A stretch of DNA of 64,000 nucleotides from Scleroderma bovista (taxonomy: Eukaryota; Basidiomycota; Agaricomycetes; Boletales; Sclerodermataceae): contig JAYMGJ010000221.1 in the NCBI GenBank assembly GCA_037178675.1, positions 1 through 64,000 on the forward strand, in the 5' to 3' direction. The position numbers and the translations under genes were made by a program. The notes beneath the pieces were generated by a model, which made no database searches, was not told the DNA's origin, and saw only the letters and a list, made by a program, of their open reading frames with translations. Of the stretch, positions 12,759 to 24,134 are shown in pieces (the first letter of the stretch is position 1; each line of letters opens with the position of its first letter).

Positions 12759-14453
12759 ATGTCGTCCCTGGCAGGCGCACTCGGCCACCCAACGCACCCC
12801 GCGTACACATATGGACAGGCGGGCGACATAGAGATGGGGGACGCACTCGCATCGCCCAAGGAGGAGGACACAGACACTCACATCGGCGGCGGCGGCGGTG
12901 GCGGCGAGCCGATGGATGATCTCTTTGGAAACGACGCCGGTGTGGAGGACCTGCGACCAGAGGGCGACGTCAAGTCGGAGAGGTGAGGCCGAAAAGACCC
13001 TCCCATTGCGTGGCGCCGTCTCACATTGCGCAGTGCCCTCACTGCAACACCCGCTGAGTCTGGGTACGAGTCTGATGGTCTCTCCCACACAGAGCGAGAG
13101 CGGCGGCAAGCGCTGGAGTACGCCGAGCCAGATGAGCCAGGGAGCGTCGCGCCACAGGTCCAGGAAGTTGATGTCCACATCCCCAACATCCCCTTCCCCC
13201 GCAGCAGTGATGGCCAGGTGAGTTGTTGTATTCCCGCATCTATTAAATGTTTGCAACTCCCGTAGTATTGGGTCATACGCATGCCTAATTTCGTCAAGGT
13301 GGACTCAAAACCATTCCATCCTGACACCTACGTGGGCCCAGAACAGGACGACGAAGACACCATTCCGTCCGAGAACATTCGTGAGAAGAGTATGACGATA
13401 AAGCTTAAAGTCGAAAACACTGTTCGTTGGCGTTGGTACAAAGACGAATTTGGACAAGATGTAGGTCCCACTATATCCCCTACTTGCAGCCTTTGCACAT
13501 GCCATCCACAGAAACGACAATCCAACAGTCGCATGATCCGCTGGTCCGACGGAACCCTGAGCTTGCGTTTAGGAAAAGAGCTGTTTGACATCAACCAGAC
13601 CTTCGAATCACCCGGCAGTCACTTGGGGAAATCGGCACCAGCAGGTTCTCAGCCCGCCGCATCCCAGCACACACCACCCGCTTCTCAACAAACACCCTCC
13701 GGGTCCAAATCACAGGGTCTAACTTACCTCGTTGCACAGCACAAACGATCAGAAGTTCTACAGGCAGAAGCCGCCATCACAGGCTACATGTCCTTGCGAC
13801 CAACAGGCATGCAGTCCGAGACCCATCGCATGTTGGTCCGTGCTGTCGGTCAGAAACATAATAAGGTTGCCCGTTTGCGCATGGCGCCTGATCCAACCAT
13901 GGACCCTGAACGGGAGAAACTAGAACTAATAAAGCTATCTGCCAAGAAATCCAAAAAGAAAACAGACGAAGGTGGCTTTGCCGTCCGCCGGAAAAGGTCT
14001 GGTCATTCCAGGAAGAGGGCTAGTGTAGATGTTTGGTCGGACGACGACGAACCAGAATACGATGGTTCAGACGCTGACGACGATATGGGCGGCTTGCGAT
14101 CTGCCAAGCGGAAAGCGGCACAGGACAAACGCACCAGGGGGGCTGGGGAGTACCAGGAGGACGACTTTGTTGTTGCTGACGAATCAGACGAGGACGCAGA
14201 TGGAGACAGGAAACGTCGTCATGACGACGAGGACGAGGATGACTTGGATCGGCTAGATGCGAAGATTGGCCGGATAGACGACGACAAGAAACGGAAGATT
14301 CAAGATTCAGGGGATGCCAATGACAGCGGCCAAGATATGGAGGTGGAAAGCGAAGAAGAGGAAGAAGAGGAAGAAGAACACAGGGTCCGAAAAGCTGGTT
14401 TAGGAGCACGCAAAAAGAGAGCAATAGCTTTCGATGAAGATGAGGAAGAATAG
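12759..14453 (+). CDS. LEO1: Paf1 complex subunit Leo1
   Basis: Subunit of the RNA polymerase II-associated Paf1 complex, acting in the nucleus in transcription elongation and co-transcriptional histone modification. Four exons (12759-12982, 13034-13217, 13266-13460, 13512-14453) join in frame to 514 residues; introns are 51, 48 and 51 nt. The Leo1 core is clear: VHIPNIPFPRSSDGQYWVIR, MPNFVKVDSKPFHPDTY, KLKVENTVRWRW, SRMIRWSDGTLSLRLGKELFDI, then HKRSEVLQAEAAITGYMSL. An acidic, Gly-rich N-terminus and a long charged C-terminal tail (basic KSKKKTD, then Asp/Glu runs) are normal for the family. The start is the ATG giving MSSLAGALGHP. Its 3' end lies 57 bp from that of the convergent ataxin-10 gene. 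Confidence 0.95.
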
Positions 14454-14510
14454 GTTATTACTGCTTGTAGTTTAGATATTGATCACCCTGCACATGCTGT
14501 CGTACCGTAT

Positions 14511-16575
14511 CTATGGCTTATCACCATCCACGGACATTCTCGTTGGCTGCATGCTGTTCACTACAGCTTGGTTATCGTCGTTCTCTTCGAGGAGGTTGTG
14601 CAGGGTGAGAATCGCGTGTTCGCGCAGATCTGGCCACGAGGAATTTTTCAGTGACATAACCACATTCTCGAATGCATGGCACTCACATGGATTATGCTCG
14701 TCGATAACACACATATTCATGATCACAGGGATGCCGTCACACCTGCGGATGCAATCCTGTGTGTCCCTATGTTTATGGCACAAAATCCCAAGTAATCGTA
14801 CAAGGTCCCGTTTTAAATACGAGAAGCCTGTTGCATCTGTTGTAGGACCTTGAAACGCTTCACGGCCAGGTTGTGGTACCGGCTTTCCAAAATTTATTCT
14901 CGGGAGAAAGATGTCGAGCAGCCGCAGCAACTCTGGCCAAAGTTAGCAAGCTTTCCTGTGACGAAGGCCGACCACAGGATACCGACCCACAGCATGTTCC
15001 GCTAGAACGCGACCGTCTGACCAAGCCGCCTCTCTAAACAACTGCCAAGGAATGGACATCGGGGCTTCGTCCGAGTCCGTCGATTCGGAAGCTAACATAA
15101 TACTTGCAATACACTGGGTCACGAGAACGAGGGCTTCACACGCTTTGGGAAGTATCGCATCTGGTGACTCGCGTATAACGTCACTGCCGGCCGTTGAATC
15201 CGCGCCTTCAGTGCCAACGGCTCTTTTAATAGAATGACTCGAAAAAGCCGAAAGTTCGAAAAAGCAGGTTGTCAGCATGGGGACCATGCCAGGGAAAACA
15301 TTTTGGGAAGGCGAAGACTGGAGGTATGAGTCCAATAACTTCAACAGAACGGTTTGGTGAGACACGATGACCTCCCCGGCACTGTTTCGGGCCTTGAGCA
15401 TGTGGGCAGAAACAAAAAGAGAGAGACAGCCCCCCACACTTTCAGGTTTCCATATAGGTCCGGCGCAAGCCCACCCTCGAACAGGTGAGCGAATAAGTGG
15501 TAGCTGGGCGAGGGGTATGAACGTGCACGCAGGAGATCTATCGGAATGCCAACCCATAGTCAAAGGCCCTCCCACTATCGCTGGACTCTTCTGCGTCGTG
15601 GAGATTTGTCATGCGATCCAGTAGAGTAATACAGGTCCGAGCGCCAACACGAGTCTTAGCGAGCAGGGCCCTTTCCCGGGAATTTCAGTGCGTGGACACG
15701 AAATGAACCAGGACATACTGCCGACCGCTGTTCTCATGGACACAGTTGACTAACAGGACCAGTGTATACAGGATCGTGCGGGGATCGGGCGAGCTGAGAA
15801 CTCTTCTACAGGAACCAGCCCATTTAGCGGGGAACGAATATCGCCACGGCATGAAACAAAGGGGCTCACATGAAGATGGCCTGTTCTTCCGGAAGGTTCA
15901 TGTACGTATCCCAGAGACGCGTCATGAGGCTTTCATTTGCAGTCACCATGTTGGAAAGCGTCTGTACGGCCATTCGCATGACCCGAAAAGCTGATGCATA
16001 ATGTTATTATTATTTCGTGGCCGCACCCGTAGGACCGAGATACGTAGTTACTCACATTCCGGATCCTGCGCAGCCGACCAAGAGCTGTATGTGTGCAGGA
16101 TACGTCGCACGGCAGGCTCATTTTCACTTCCATGTTGCATCAAAATCAGAAAAAAAGAAAACACGATGCGAATCTAATACTACACAACTTACAAGGCATT
16201 TTCTTGGTTTTTGGCCACACCAGCAACGAGGTTCCTTGTAAACCTACAGGTGCTGGTGATGATCGTTCGCGTTGACTCATCGTCCTCGTGTACCGTTGCT
16301 TCCTCAGCGAGGACGTGCCAGAGGCGCCGCAAGCCAGGCCATACCGTTGGCTGATCAGCGCCCGCTGTCGTTCTACAAGGGAAGTCAGTGCAGCGCCTTT
16401 CTGGCTGAATTTTATCCGAGACGTACCTGAGGTCTTCATCCCTGGCAAGATCACATGCGATCTCATCGAGCTCTTGACTGAGTGCAGGGATGGCGTCTTC
16501 GTCCACCCCGTTCAGCAGCCTTTCGCAGAGACTGCAGAAACGGACATTGATGGTGTTCTCGTCGCTTGCGCTCAT
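14511..16575 (-). CDS. Ataxin-10 homologue
   Basis: Armadillo-like protein with the ataxin-10 domain at its C-terminus; fungal members include S. cerevisiae Ctr86, and cellular roles are poorly defined (cytokinesis and signalling have been suggested in animals). Ten exons (16575-16427, 16372-16193, 16126-16056, 15990-15870, 15805-15719, 15670-15554, 15503-15440, 15392-14991, 14930-14687, 14629-14511) join in frame to 517 residues. Diagnostic blocks: FTRNLVAGVAKNQENAF, EPAVRRILHTYSSWSAA, YHLFAHLFEGGLAPDLYGNL, and the domain itself, FSYLKRDLVRLLGILCHKHR, IPVIMNMCVIDEHNPYLREH, AILTLHNLLEENDDNQ. The intron before the domain ends CCAGAG, and only the second AG keeps the frame. It is transcribed away from the BRAP2-like gene across 199 bp. 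Confidence 0.9.
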
Positions 16576-16774
16576 CGTGATTCATCACAAGGCTTTGGAT
16601 CGTGTTCAGTTTACGGCGCCTCGCGCGTCGATGTCAATTATGTTGGCATGATATGATGATCTAGAGCAATACATAATCGTTAGGAACAACTTGAAACACT
16701 GCACGACGCTCGAGCCTCAGCACTTCCACTGCATCCACAGGAACTCTTCTCTTCTCAGAGATGCTCCTTGCGAC
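16576..16774. promoter_or_regulatory. Shared divergent promoter, ataxin-10 homologue / BRAP2-like
   Basis: 199 bp separate the two divergent start codons, so both promoters must lie here. No TATA box is obvious. This is an inference from gene layout. Confidence 0.5.
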
Positions 16775-18821
16775 ATGAAGAGAGGCTATCACATACGCAT
16801 CACTGTGTATAGAACGGTGGAAGTATCTCGATCTCATTCCCATACTATCGACACCTTTGTGCCAAACACGCTATTCGAGCGCCTGCCGTCGCATCCACCA
16901 CGGTCGATCTCGAAGAAACCCGCCCTTTTCAATTCTGCCCACAAGGACTATAGATACGGCCCCATCCGAGTAGACTGGACAGACTTCGATCACAACATCG
17001 CTGGGATGGCTACCGCAGCTGGCAAAGAGAAAGATCGCGCCAAAGGTATGACGACGACGATGAGGTGACCAAACGCAGTCTCACGAACGTTTTGCAAGGT
17101 CCTGTAAGAGCGACGTTCGTCCCGCGAACCAAGTCTGGTTCCACCAATTTACCCGAAGGCGTTGTCCATCTCTATCGCGAGTGCGAGCAACCCCCAGATG
17201 GACCATCGGTGCCATCTATTTCAGACAGCGATGCGATGCTTGACGACGGGACTACTCTGGGTGTATTGGCTGTCCCACAGTGGATGACACCTTCCGATTT
17301 CCTTGCGTTTGTCGCTCCAGCAGCAGAAGGGCTGGCTCATCTTCGGCTGATTCGGTCAGCGCACTTGGGGACCTATTATCGTACGAGCTCTAACTTGCTG
17401 TTCACTAGGGATTCTATACCGAATCGTTGTTTTGCCATCATGAAGTTCCATCGTCCGGACGAGGCCTTAGAATTTGCCGAGGCCTACAATGGGAAGCCTT
17501 TCAATTCCATGGAGGTCAGTTATGAATATGAGTCACCTCCATGTTCTGGGTGTAACTAACTTTCTCTGCTCCAGCCCGAGTCATGTCATGTAGTACGCAT
17601 TTTGTCGGTAGCAATTGACACTGAAGACACGGTGTCGTCAACGATAAGTCGCAAAGGGTCACCACGATCATCGACCTATGAACTACCAACATGTCCGGTG
17701 TGTCTCGAACGGATGGACGCTGCTGTCACTGGTCTTATCACCGTTCCCTGCTCGCATACATTCCACTGCATGTGCCTGAGCAAGTGGGGGGACAGCCGGT
17801 CAGTGTCACTTTTGTGTGAGCTTTCCGAAGGCTCAAATAATCTACTGTTTTGTCTGTCAGGTGTCCTGTTTGCCGCTACTCACAGACATTACTCTCTTCT
17901 CACCCCACGACTTCTGGTGCGCGTTCGCGCCCCATCCCATTTGCCAGCGCATCTCCCTCGATGTCGACGTGTGCAGACTGTTCATCGTCAACGAACCTGT
18001 GGATATGCCTTATATGCGGCAACATTGGCTGCGGTCGCTATGGCCGGGCTCACGCCCATGCGCACTACCAGCACACAACACACCTCTATGCACTCGAACT
18101 CGAGACGCAGCGCGTCTGGGACTACGCCAGCGACGGTTATGTCCACCGATTGATACAGAACAAGGCGGACGGCAAGCTGGTGGAGCTGCCATCTGCCGCG
18201 TCGTCGATGGGCACCAATACCAGAGACGATTTGGGACCGACGCACGCTGACACCCTCAGTGCGGAGAAGATAGAAGCCATCGGCATCGAATATTCGTATC
18301 TACTTACATCACAACTTGATTCCCAGCGCGCTTTCTATGAAGAACAGACCACGCAATTGAATTCTCAAATTACGGAATTGCGTGGCATGGTCGACAAGCT
18401 CAGCCGTCAGGTCGAGAAGCAGCGAACAGAGGCACAGGAACTTGAATTGCAGCGGCGTCGCGAGGAAGAAGAGAAACTCGATTCTGTTTATCGAGAAAAG
18501 GTGAAGGCGGAGAAAAAGGCAGAGAAGGTTGCGGAGCTTGCAAGGAAATTCGAAAAAGAACTCAAAGACGAAAGGGCGGTCAGCGCGGGCCTGCTCCAGA
18601 ACCTAGCGACGATGAAGGACAGAGTCGAGCAGTCAGAGAAGCAGCGGGAGGAGTATGACGTTAAAATAACGGATCTACAGGATCAACTCAGAGATGTCAT
18701 GGTTTTCCTAGAGGCGCGGTCGAAAATTGAAGAAGGAGAAGGCATCGAGGCCGAAGCGGCTGGGGGCTCCATCCAATTACCCCCACCGACTACCATCAAG
18801 AAGAAGGGCAAAAAACGATGA
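16775..18821 (+). CDS. BRAP2/IMP-type RING and UBP zinc-finger protein (yeast Etp1 type)
   Basis: Cytoplasmic E3 ubiquitin-ligase-like adaptor of the BRCA1-associated-protein family. Five exons (16775-17045, 17099-17354, 17409-17514, 17575-17798, 17861-18821) join in frame to 605 residues. In order: the N-terminal BRAP2 domain (GVLAVPQWMTPSDFLAFVAP, SIPNRCFAIMKFHRPDEAL, EFAEAYNGKPFNSMEPESC); a C3H2C3 RING from about residue 251 (CPVCLERMD, CSHTFHCMCLSKW, CPVCR); a UBP-type zinc finger from about 319 (CADC, LWICLICGNIGCGRY, HAHAHYQHTTHLYALEL); and a long Glu/Lys-rich coiled coil to about 570, ending in a basic KKKGKKR tail. The start at MKRGYHIRITVY was chosen because the family begins with a beta-strand of this kind; an in-frame ATG 28 codons upstream (16691) is possible. 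Part of the coiled-coil region recurs at 23495-23600. Confidence 0.93.
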
Positions 18822-19397
18822 CGGTAGTATTGCGCCATCTCGCTAGCCACATCCTGCAGTCGTAAGGAAATGTAGTGGCACTCCATTTCTTGCTCATCCT
18901 CATAGTTGTGTGCATACAGTGTTGTGGTGGCTGGATCAAACCCGAGGTATTGGAGGAGGAACCATAGTGTTTGGCAGCTCCAACACGTAATTTGATCGTG
19001 GTCCCCCGAAGTATGACTAGAAGTGGTCATGTCCACAACCCCAACTAGCAACGACCGGTCTTTGGGCGAGATGCCAGCACAGCGGAACTCATTCATTCCA
19101 AGGATACGGCTCTACAATGCGCCGCTCGTATGTATGATCCCCGTTGCGGGGGTAATAAGTGTGATCTACAGTTGCACTTGCTGCCAATCTGGGTTGTGAT
19201 CGGTCAATATTGATCTTCCAGAAGCCAACGCTGCCCCTAACTGCTTAAAGGCACCTCGTTGTGAAGGCCCGATTGGCACGAGTCGATATGATCCATGTTG
19301 CGATACGTATTTGGTGGTAAGTGCAAACGTGTGTCCTGCATGTTCGTTATCGGAGGTGCATGATCCGAATGAGTGGCAGTAATGAATCTGCGGGCCC
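18683..19397 (-). CDS. Unrecognised gene or gene remnant, tail-to-tail with the BRAP2-like gene
   Basis: The minus strand carries two open segments that join in frame through a good intron (19112-19177; donor GTGCAACTG, acceptor TTGTAG). The upstream segment (about 19397-19178) reads HYCHSFGSCTSDNEHAGHTF, YVSQHGSYRLVPIGPSQRGA, FKQLGAALASGRSILTDHNP. The downstream one (19111 onward) reads FRCAGISPKDRSLLVGVVDM, DHDQITCWSCQTLWFLLQYL, YISLRLQDVASEMAQYYR. I do not recognise a family. The true 5' end is unclear: two frames look coding at about 19400-19560 and one has an in-frame TAA near 19456. If unspliced, the frame runs to 18683 and overlaps the last 139 bp of the BRAP2-like coding sequence; a splice or stop before 18821 is equally possible. 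Confidence 0.4.
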
Positions 19398-19826
19398 TCA
19401 GAGAGCGGTATTAGTGGTGGATCAGGGAAATCGGTCAGTCCTCTCCCTTATTCTGAAGGACATGGATGGCGAGGGCCGGGGTGAATTGATTCAACTGTAT
19501 ACAACGTAGCGGCATCTTCCAAGGCTCCTTCTTGGGCTCGCGAACTCTTCCTTGATATGGGCTTTGCATGCCTGGCCTACATCATATGTGGTCCAAGGAG
19601 GTGAAGGCATTACACTTCTTCATGGAACATGAAAATGTTCGATTGTTTCCACTGTAGTTATTTTATCTGTGTTACAAAGCTCAGTATTACTACTAATACA
19701 CAACCAAGTTACTGTTATTATATGTCGAGATTAGTGTGGTTGAAGAAATGGTGCCTCAAGTGCCTGTTGGCGATTATACAAGGAGGATCCATACACGCTC
19801 GCAAAGGTGTTTTCCACCCCATACAT
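19398..19826. other. Ambiguous spacer
   Basis: May contain 5' exons of the unrecognised minus-strand gene (for example a frame reading LRCIQLNQFTPALAIHVLQN) plus the 3' UTR of the amino-acid permease. No clear features beyond that. Confidence 0.3.
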
Positions 19827-22715
19827 TCAAAACAAAGCAGCCGCGGTCTTCTGCCAGAAGGTGGTCGGGCGAATTTCGGGGAACTCTGTTTGTTCGAGTG
19901 TAGGAATGCCCTATGTTAATGATCAGTGTGGATCGAGAAAAATGGTTGAGTGAGCAGGTTATAGCCTCGGAATAATGGGCGACTCACGGATACAAAATCC
20001 ATTTCCTCTGGTTTCCAGAACTTGGTTTTTTTCTTTATCTTCCAGAAGGCATAGAGACCAAAGAAGATGACAATGTTGATGTCTAGACCGCCAAGCCGCG
20101 ACAGGGGTTAATGGGAAATAAATGTGACTAAGAGGGGTGGGACACACATGCGGTGAGGAATTCACTCGCAGTGAAATTCCAGAAAACCTTGAAGCCATTA
20201 ATGAGGATGAGGATCGCGCTCCATGTTACACCCCATATGGCGAGGCCAGGCTAAGTTACGGGTAAGGGTAGTTATGAATTCAGGCCTGACAAGGGCATAG
20301 CATACAAAAAACACTTACCTGGAGGGGGTTCCAGTAATGAAGGTGTTCCTTGCGGTCAATGCCCTGAGCCTTGAATCCACGATCTGCGAACTTATGAGTA
20401 GACCATTGCAGTGGTGGATGAAACAGTACGTACAGAAGAAGAGGTAGGTGAGGTTGATAGAGCCCCATGTGAAGAAACCACCGACAGTCGTCAAGTTCAT
20501 CAGCCAGCTGAGGAACGTGAATTTCCCAGTTTCTCTCTATAATTTATGGCCACTCACCTGAACACGGTCTCGGCACCGGCCGACAAGTTCATGAGCGCCA
20601 AGAATGCGCACGCACCAACAGAGAAAACTGCAACGATTGGGAGGCCGTTCGAGGTACAGCGGGAAAAGAAGCGTGGTGCTTGACCACGAATAGAAAGGCC
20701 GTAAAGAATGCGCGACCCGCAGAACAGGTATGAGTTGGTTGCGGAGAAAGCGCTGGTCATGACTCCAGCATTAACGATACCGGGAAGGACTAGAAACCAA
20801 AAGTCAGCGCACCTTACGAGTGTGCAGAGTCGAAGGAGATACCCTTGATACCAGCCCGAGTCATCGCAATGACGTAAGGAGATTCAGCAGCAGTACCCGT
20901 AGCTGAGCAAAATATTACACCGTAACTGTGAACGACACTCGGATAGGCTCACAGTGCAACAATTTCGAATCGTTGAATGGTACAACAAGGCCTGCTATAA
21001 AAATGCCAAGAATCTATTCACAATGAGCACTTTGAAGCGACGACACAGACAAAGACACAGCTTACGTAGAAAATACAAAGACGGTAAAAGACACGCCGGA
21101 CAGCTTTGGCAATGTTACGACGAGGGCTCTCCGTTTCTGACGCAGCGCTATAAATACTATCGATGAGAAGCTGCCCCCGGCATGTAATGCAACACCTACA
21201 TGACAACAAGTTCCATTCCCTGGAATGAGAATCCAGTTTGTACAAGCACGGAGAGAACACCGAGGAAGCGATCCAAGCCAATTCGGTCAGGCTCCAAGCC
21301 CGCACTAGCAAAAACACCAGGGTTCTTCCAGTACTGTAATCACGGTCAGTGCTACTCCAAACACACAAGGTAAATGACTGAACTTGGAAACCAAGACGTT
21401 CATGATTGGGCGCACCACCCAAGTCAATGACGAGACCCACGAGGATCAGGACAGTTATCATCAATACTTAAAACTGGTACATCAGCTAAATAACCAAAAA
21501 GATAAGATGTCATACATTTTATCAACCCAAAGAGCAATTCAGCTGTAAATAACCCCAAAGGAATGCATCCAAGCGAACAATGACAGTAGTATGCTGGCAC
21601 TTACATTCTCCAAAACATCTGAGAACGGGGTAGTGCATAAGAACTCCAAGCTAGATCAAGCACTGTTAGCCTACCTCACACCAAAGAGGTTGATAAGAAT
21701 GACGAAACAGGCAATGGCGGTGGTGTAGATTGCTGCATGATTGGACTAACAAGAGATCGGTTAGTTGACCAAATACATATTACGAATATTACTCACATTG
21801 TTGTCCCAATATGTGATAAGGATTTGTGTACCGGTTATCTCCGTAGGCACATTTATTCTGAACGCGGCTTAAGAGCTACACTCGGGTAGCCAATAAATGC
21901 GCTTACAGCATGCTCTGTGCAGTAGCATTTAGAACGGCCAGCATTTCAAGTAAGGGACAACGTTACGAACATAAAAATAATTCTATGCAGCAAGCATAAT
22001 CAAGATCGACTCCGCGACAGTAGTGGCATTGAGTGACTTACCCAACCAACCTGAAGTGAAAGAAAACAAAGAGGACCAATAATGGTAAAGAAGAGCGATG
22101 GAAAGAATTTTTGAAACATACAGCAAAACCAAGGGCGGGATCAACCCATCTTGCCGCTGGAAAAGAGCATGAATGATAGGTACATGCAAGACTATGTGGA
22201 AATAGAAATACCGAAGTAGGGAAAGGTTCCCGAAATGGGGGCATAACACGCCATTTCACCGACAGAGCATAAGGATCTTGGAGGATCAGGAAGTTGGGGA
22301 AGGATACTAAAAGTTGTATACTCACGAGTAAGCTACGGTAGCTATGAGCGCATATGAAAGGAGGGAACCGAGAGGCCCAGCACCGCTGAGGGCTTTTCCA
22401 GACCCGAGGAACAGCCCTGTTCCAAGAGTACCCGCTATCTAATAAGTGTTAGGAAACCCGCGGAAGTGGCAAGTGATGATGCACACAGCGATCCTGAAAC
22501 AATGGATGAGTCGGATGAGATCAAGGTCGAAATAGAAAGGTATACATCTGGACATGACGTTGCTTCAACCGTCGTTGGACGAGATCGATAGAGGCGACGT
22601 CGGAGTAGCGATCAGAGTCGGCGGTTACAGGCTGCGGGCCATCGTTGACAATGATTTTCTCGAGGCTGGAGGCGTCGATGGGTTGCTCTGGTTCTTGCGT
22701 TGCTCCGGTGATCAT
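19827..22715 (-). CDS. Amino-acid permease (APC superfamily, YAT family), microexon-rich
   Basis: Plasma-membrane proton-coupled amino-acid importer of about 554 residues with about 12 membrane helices. About 23 exons keep one frame throughout. Family blocks run in order: RRLKQRHVQMIAIAGTLGTG, FLGSGKALSGAGPLGSLLSY, GEMACYAPISGTFPYFAARW, INVPTEITGTQILITYWDNN, FQGMELVVIAASETESPRRN, NAGVMTSAFSATNSYLFCGS, RILYGLSIRGQAPRFF, WGSINLTYLFFYRGFKAQGI, KTKFWKPEEMDF. Five exons are tiny: 22487-22493 (7 nt), 22042-22050 (9 nt), 21971-21982 (12 nt), 21907-21914 (8 nt) and 21605-21618 (14 nt), each flanked by AG..GT on the minus strand. The start MITGATQEPEQP (22715) was chosen; an in-frame ATG at 22766 would add 17 residues. 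Substrate cannot be assigned from sequence; the SGAGPLG and ESPRRNIAKA blocks suggest the fungal basic/general amino-acid permeases. Confidence 0.93.
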
Positions 22716-24134
22716 GGAATGCAGAACGGGATGCGTGACGAAGCGAGTGGTGGTACAGCCGACCACAATTTGAGTCTATATGTATGTTGGCAACACACAC
22801 AGGTTACCTAATGTCCCTGAAAAGTCTGCCATCTATCAATAAAAACAAGCGCTTCTGGGTCGAACATGGAAAAACAAGGGGCCGCTATCCGGTACAGCAA
22901 GATCGAACGTGGACTTCCAGTGCGATAAGGACAGCCTACTGTATGTATGGCTGCGCAGCAATGACGATGACAGCGATGCGATGTGGTCGACAAGCAGTGT
23001 TATAGCAACAGACGAGACTGAGAGAATATGGGTATTATCTTGCGCCTTTGTCTTGCGCATCACGTCGAAGTTCGAAGGTGTTAAGTATAGGAGTGCAAGA
23101 GCGAGTCCGAATACGTGAGGATAAAGGAGGAGAAAAGACATGGGAGACGGAGGACGTGGAAGGCGTGACGGGCCTTCTGGACGCGAAAGTGATATGCTAG
23201 CCGAGCGCTAGCAGCTGTTTCTGGATATAAGGAAGGGGGAAATCAGAAGGGGACTCATTTGGCGTAAGATTCAGCGCAGTGGATGCAGGCTAGCCTTGTG
23301 AATTCGATGGCTAAGCTTGGCAGCATAGGCTGCATATATGGTGCCAGTATTTTGTTGTTCCTGAAAGTAAAGTTAAAATGTCTCAGCGCTTATCCAACGA
23401 CTTCTGACCTTCATTACCTTGAACGGGATTCCCCTAAGTAGACAAATTCAGGTGTTTGATGGATGCACTTCCTGTGAGGTTTGGAGTTCATTCCGTCAAG
23501 AGCGGTCGATGAAGGTGTGCTCATGAACCTAGGGACGATGAAGAAGAGAATCGAACCGTCAGAGAAGCAGCGGGAAGAGTACGACGAGATAAACTACGAG
23601 GTCAACTTGGAGCTACCGAAATCGGAGAAGTTTTGAAGTTTGTGCATGGTCTAAGTGTGGTGTCTCTGGCCAATGCAGCCGTAGTTTCAGTTCATTTCGT
23701 GACAAGACCTTATTTCTCTGTTTGATATACTTTTTGAAGATCAAGAAGTCCAGAACCTCGATGTGAGTAAGCCTTCATCCTATCTTGGCTCCGTCTATGA
23801 GTCCGTATTTCTAGAAACATGCATGGCAAGCTGTGTAAGAACGAGACAGCAAAGTAATTCTGGTAGAGGAAATAGAAGCCGAAGCTGCTGCAGGTCAGGT
23901 GGTAGGCCACGATGCATATTAAATTTCGTTCCATTGGCCGTGAAAGATATACCCTAAGTGATGTTGAATTACTTACCATAGTAACGCACAATGACCCAGT
24001 ACTGACTGATCGTCGTATGTCACATTTCTCGTAGCTGTAATGTGTAGTGATCATTTGAACTCCACTCATAATTGAGAATGCATGCCGGGGTTCTGTGATT
24101 ATTTACAAGACTTACAAAGTTGAAAGTAAACACA
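22716..24134. other. Permease promoter region and duplicated fragment
   Basis: Upstream region of the permease (minus strand). Nothing else coding is recognised except the BRAP2-like duplicated fragment at 23495-23600. Open frames here lack motifs. Confidence 0.4.
23495..23600 (+). repeat. Decayed duplicate of part of the BRAP2-like coiled-coil exon
   Basis: 23527-23586 aligns with 18601-18660 in the last exon of the BRAP2-like gene, with about 8 mismatches in 60 bases by hand count; the shared core is GTCAGAGAAGCAGCGGGA. Weaker similarity extends about 30 bases upstream. Beyond about 23600 the match fades and the frame is soon closed. Same orientation as the parent, about 4.9 kb away. The flanking introns are not included in what I can align. 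Confidence 0.75.

Noticed and set aside
15504..15553. Apparent one-base frameshift in the ataxin-10 homologue after AFDYG
   Set aside because: A 50-nt intron (GTTGGCATT to GCCCAG) explains it and restores GYHLFAHLFEGGLAPD.
22716..22766. Upstream in-frame ATG of the permease (22766)
   Set aside because: The added MVGCTTTRFVTHPVLHS does not resemble permease N-termini; kept only as an alternative start.
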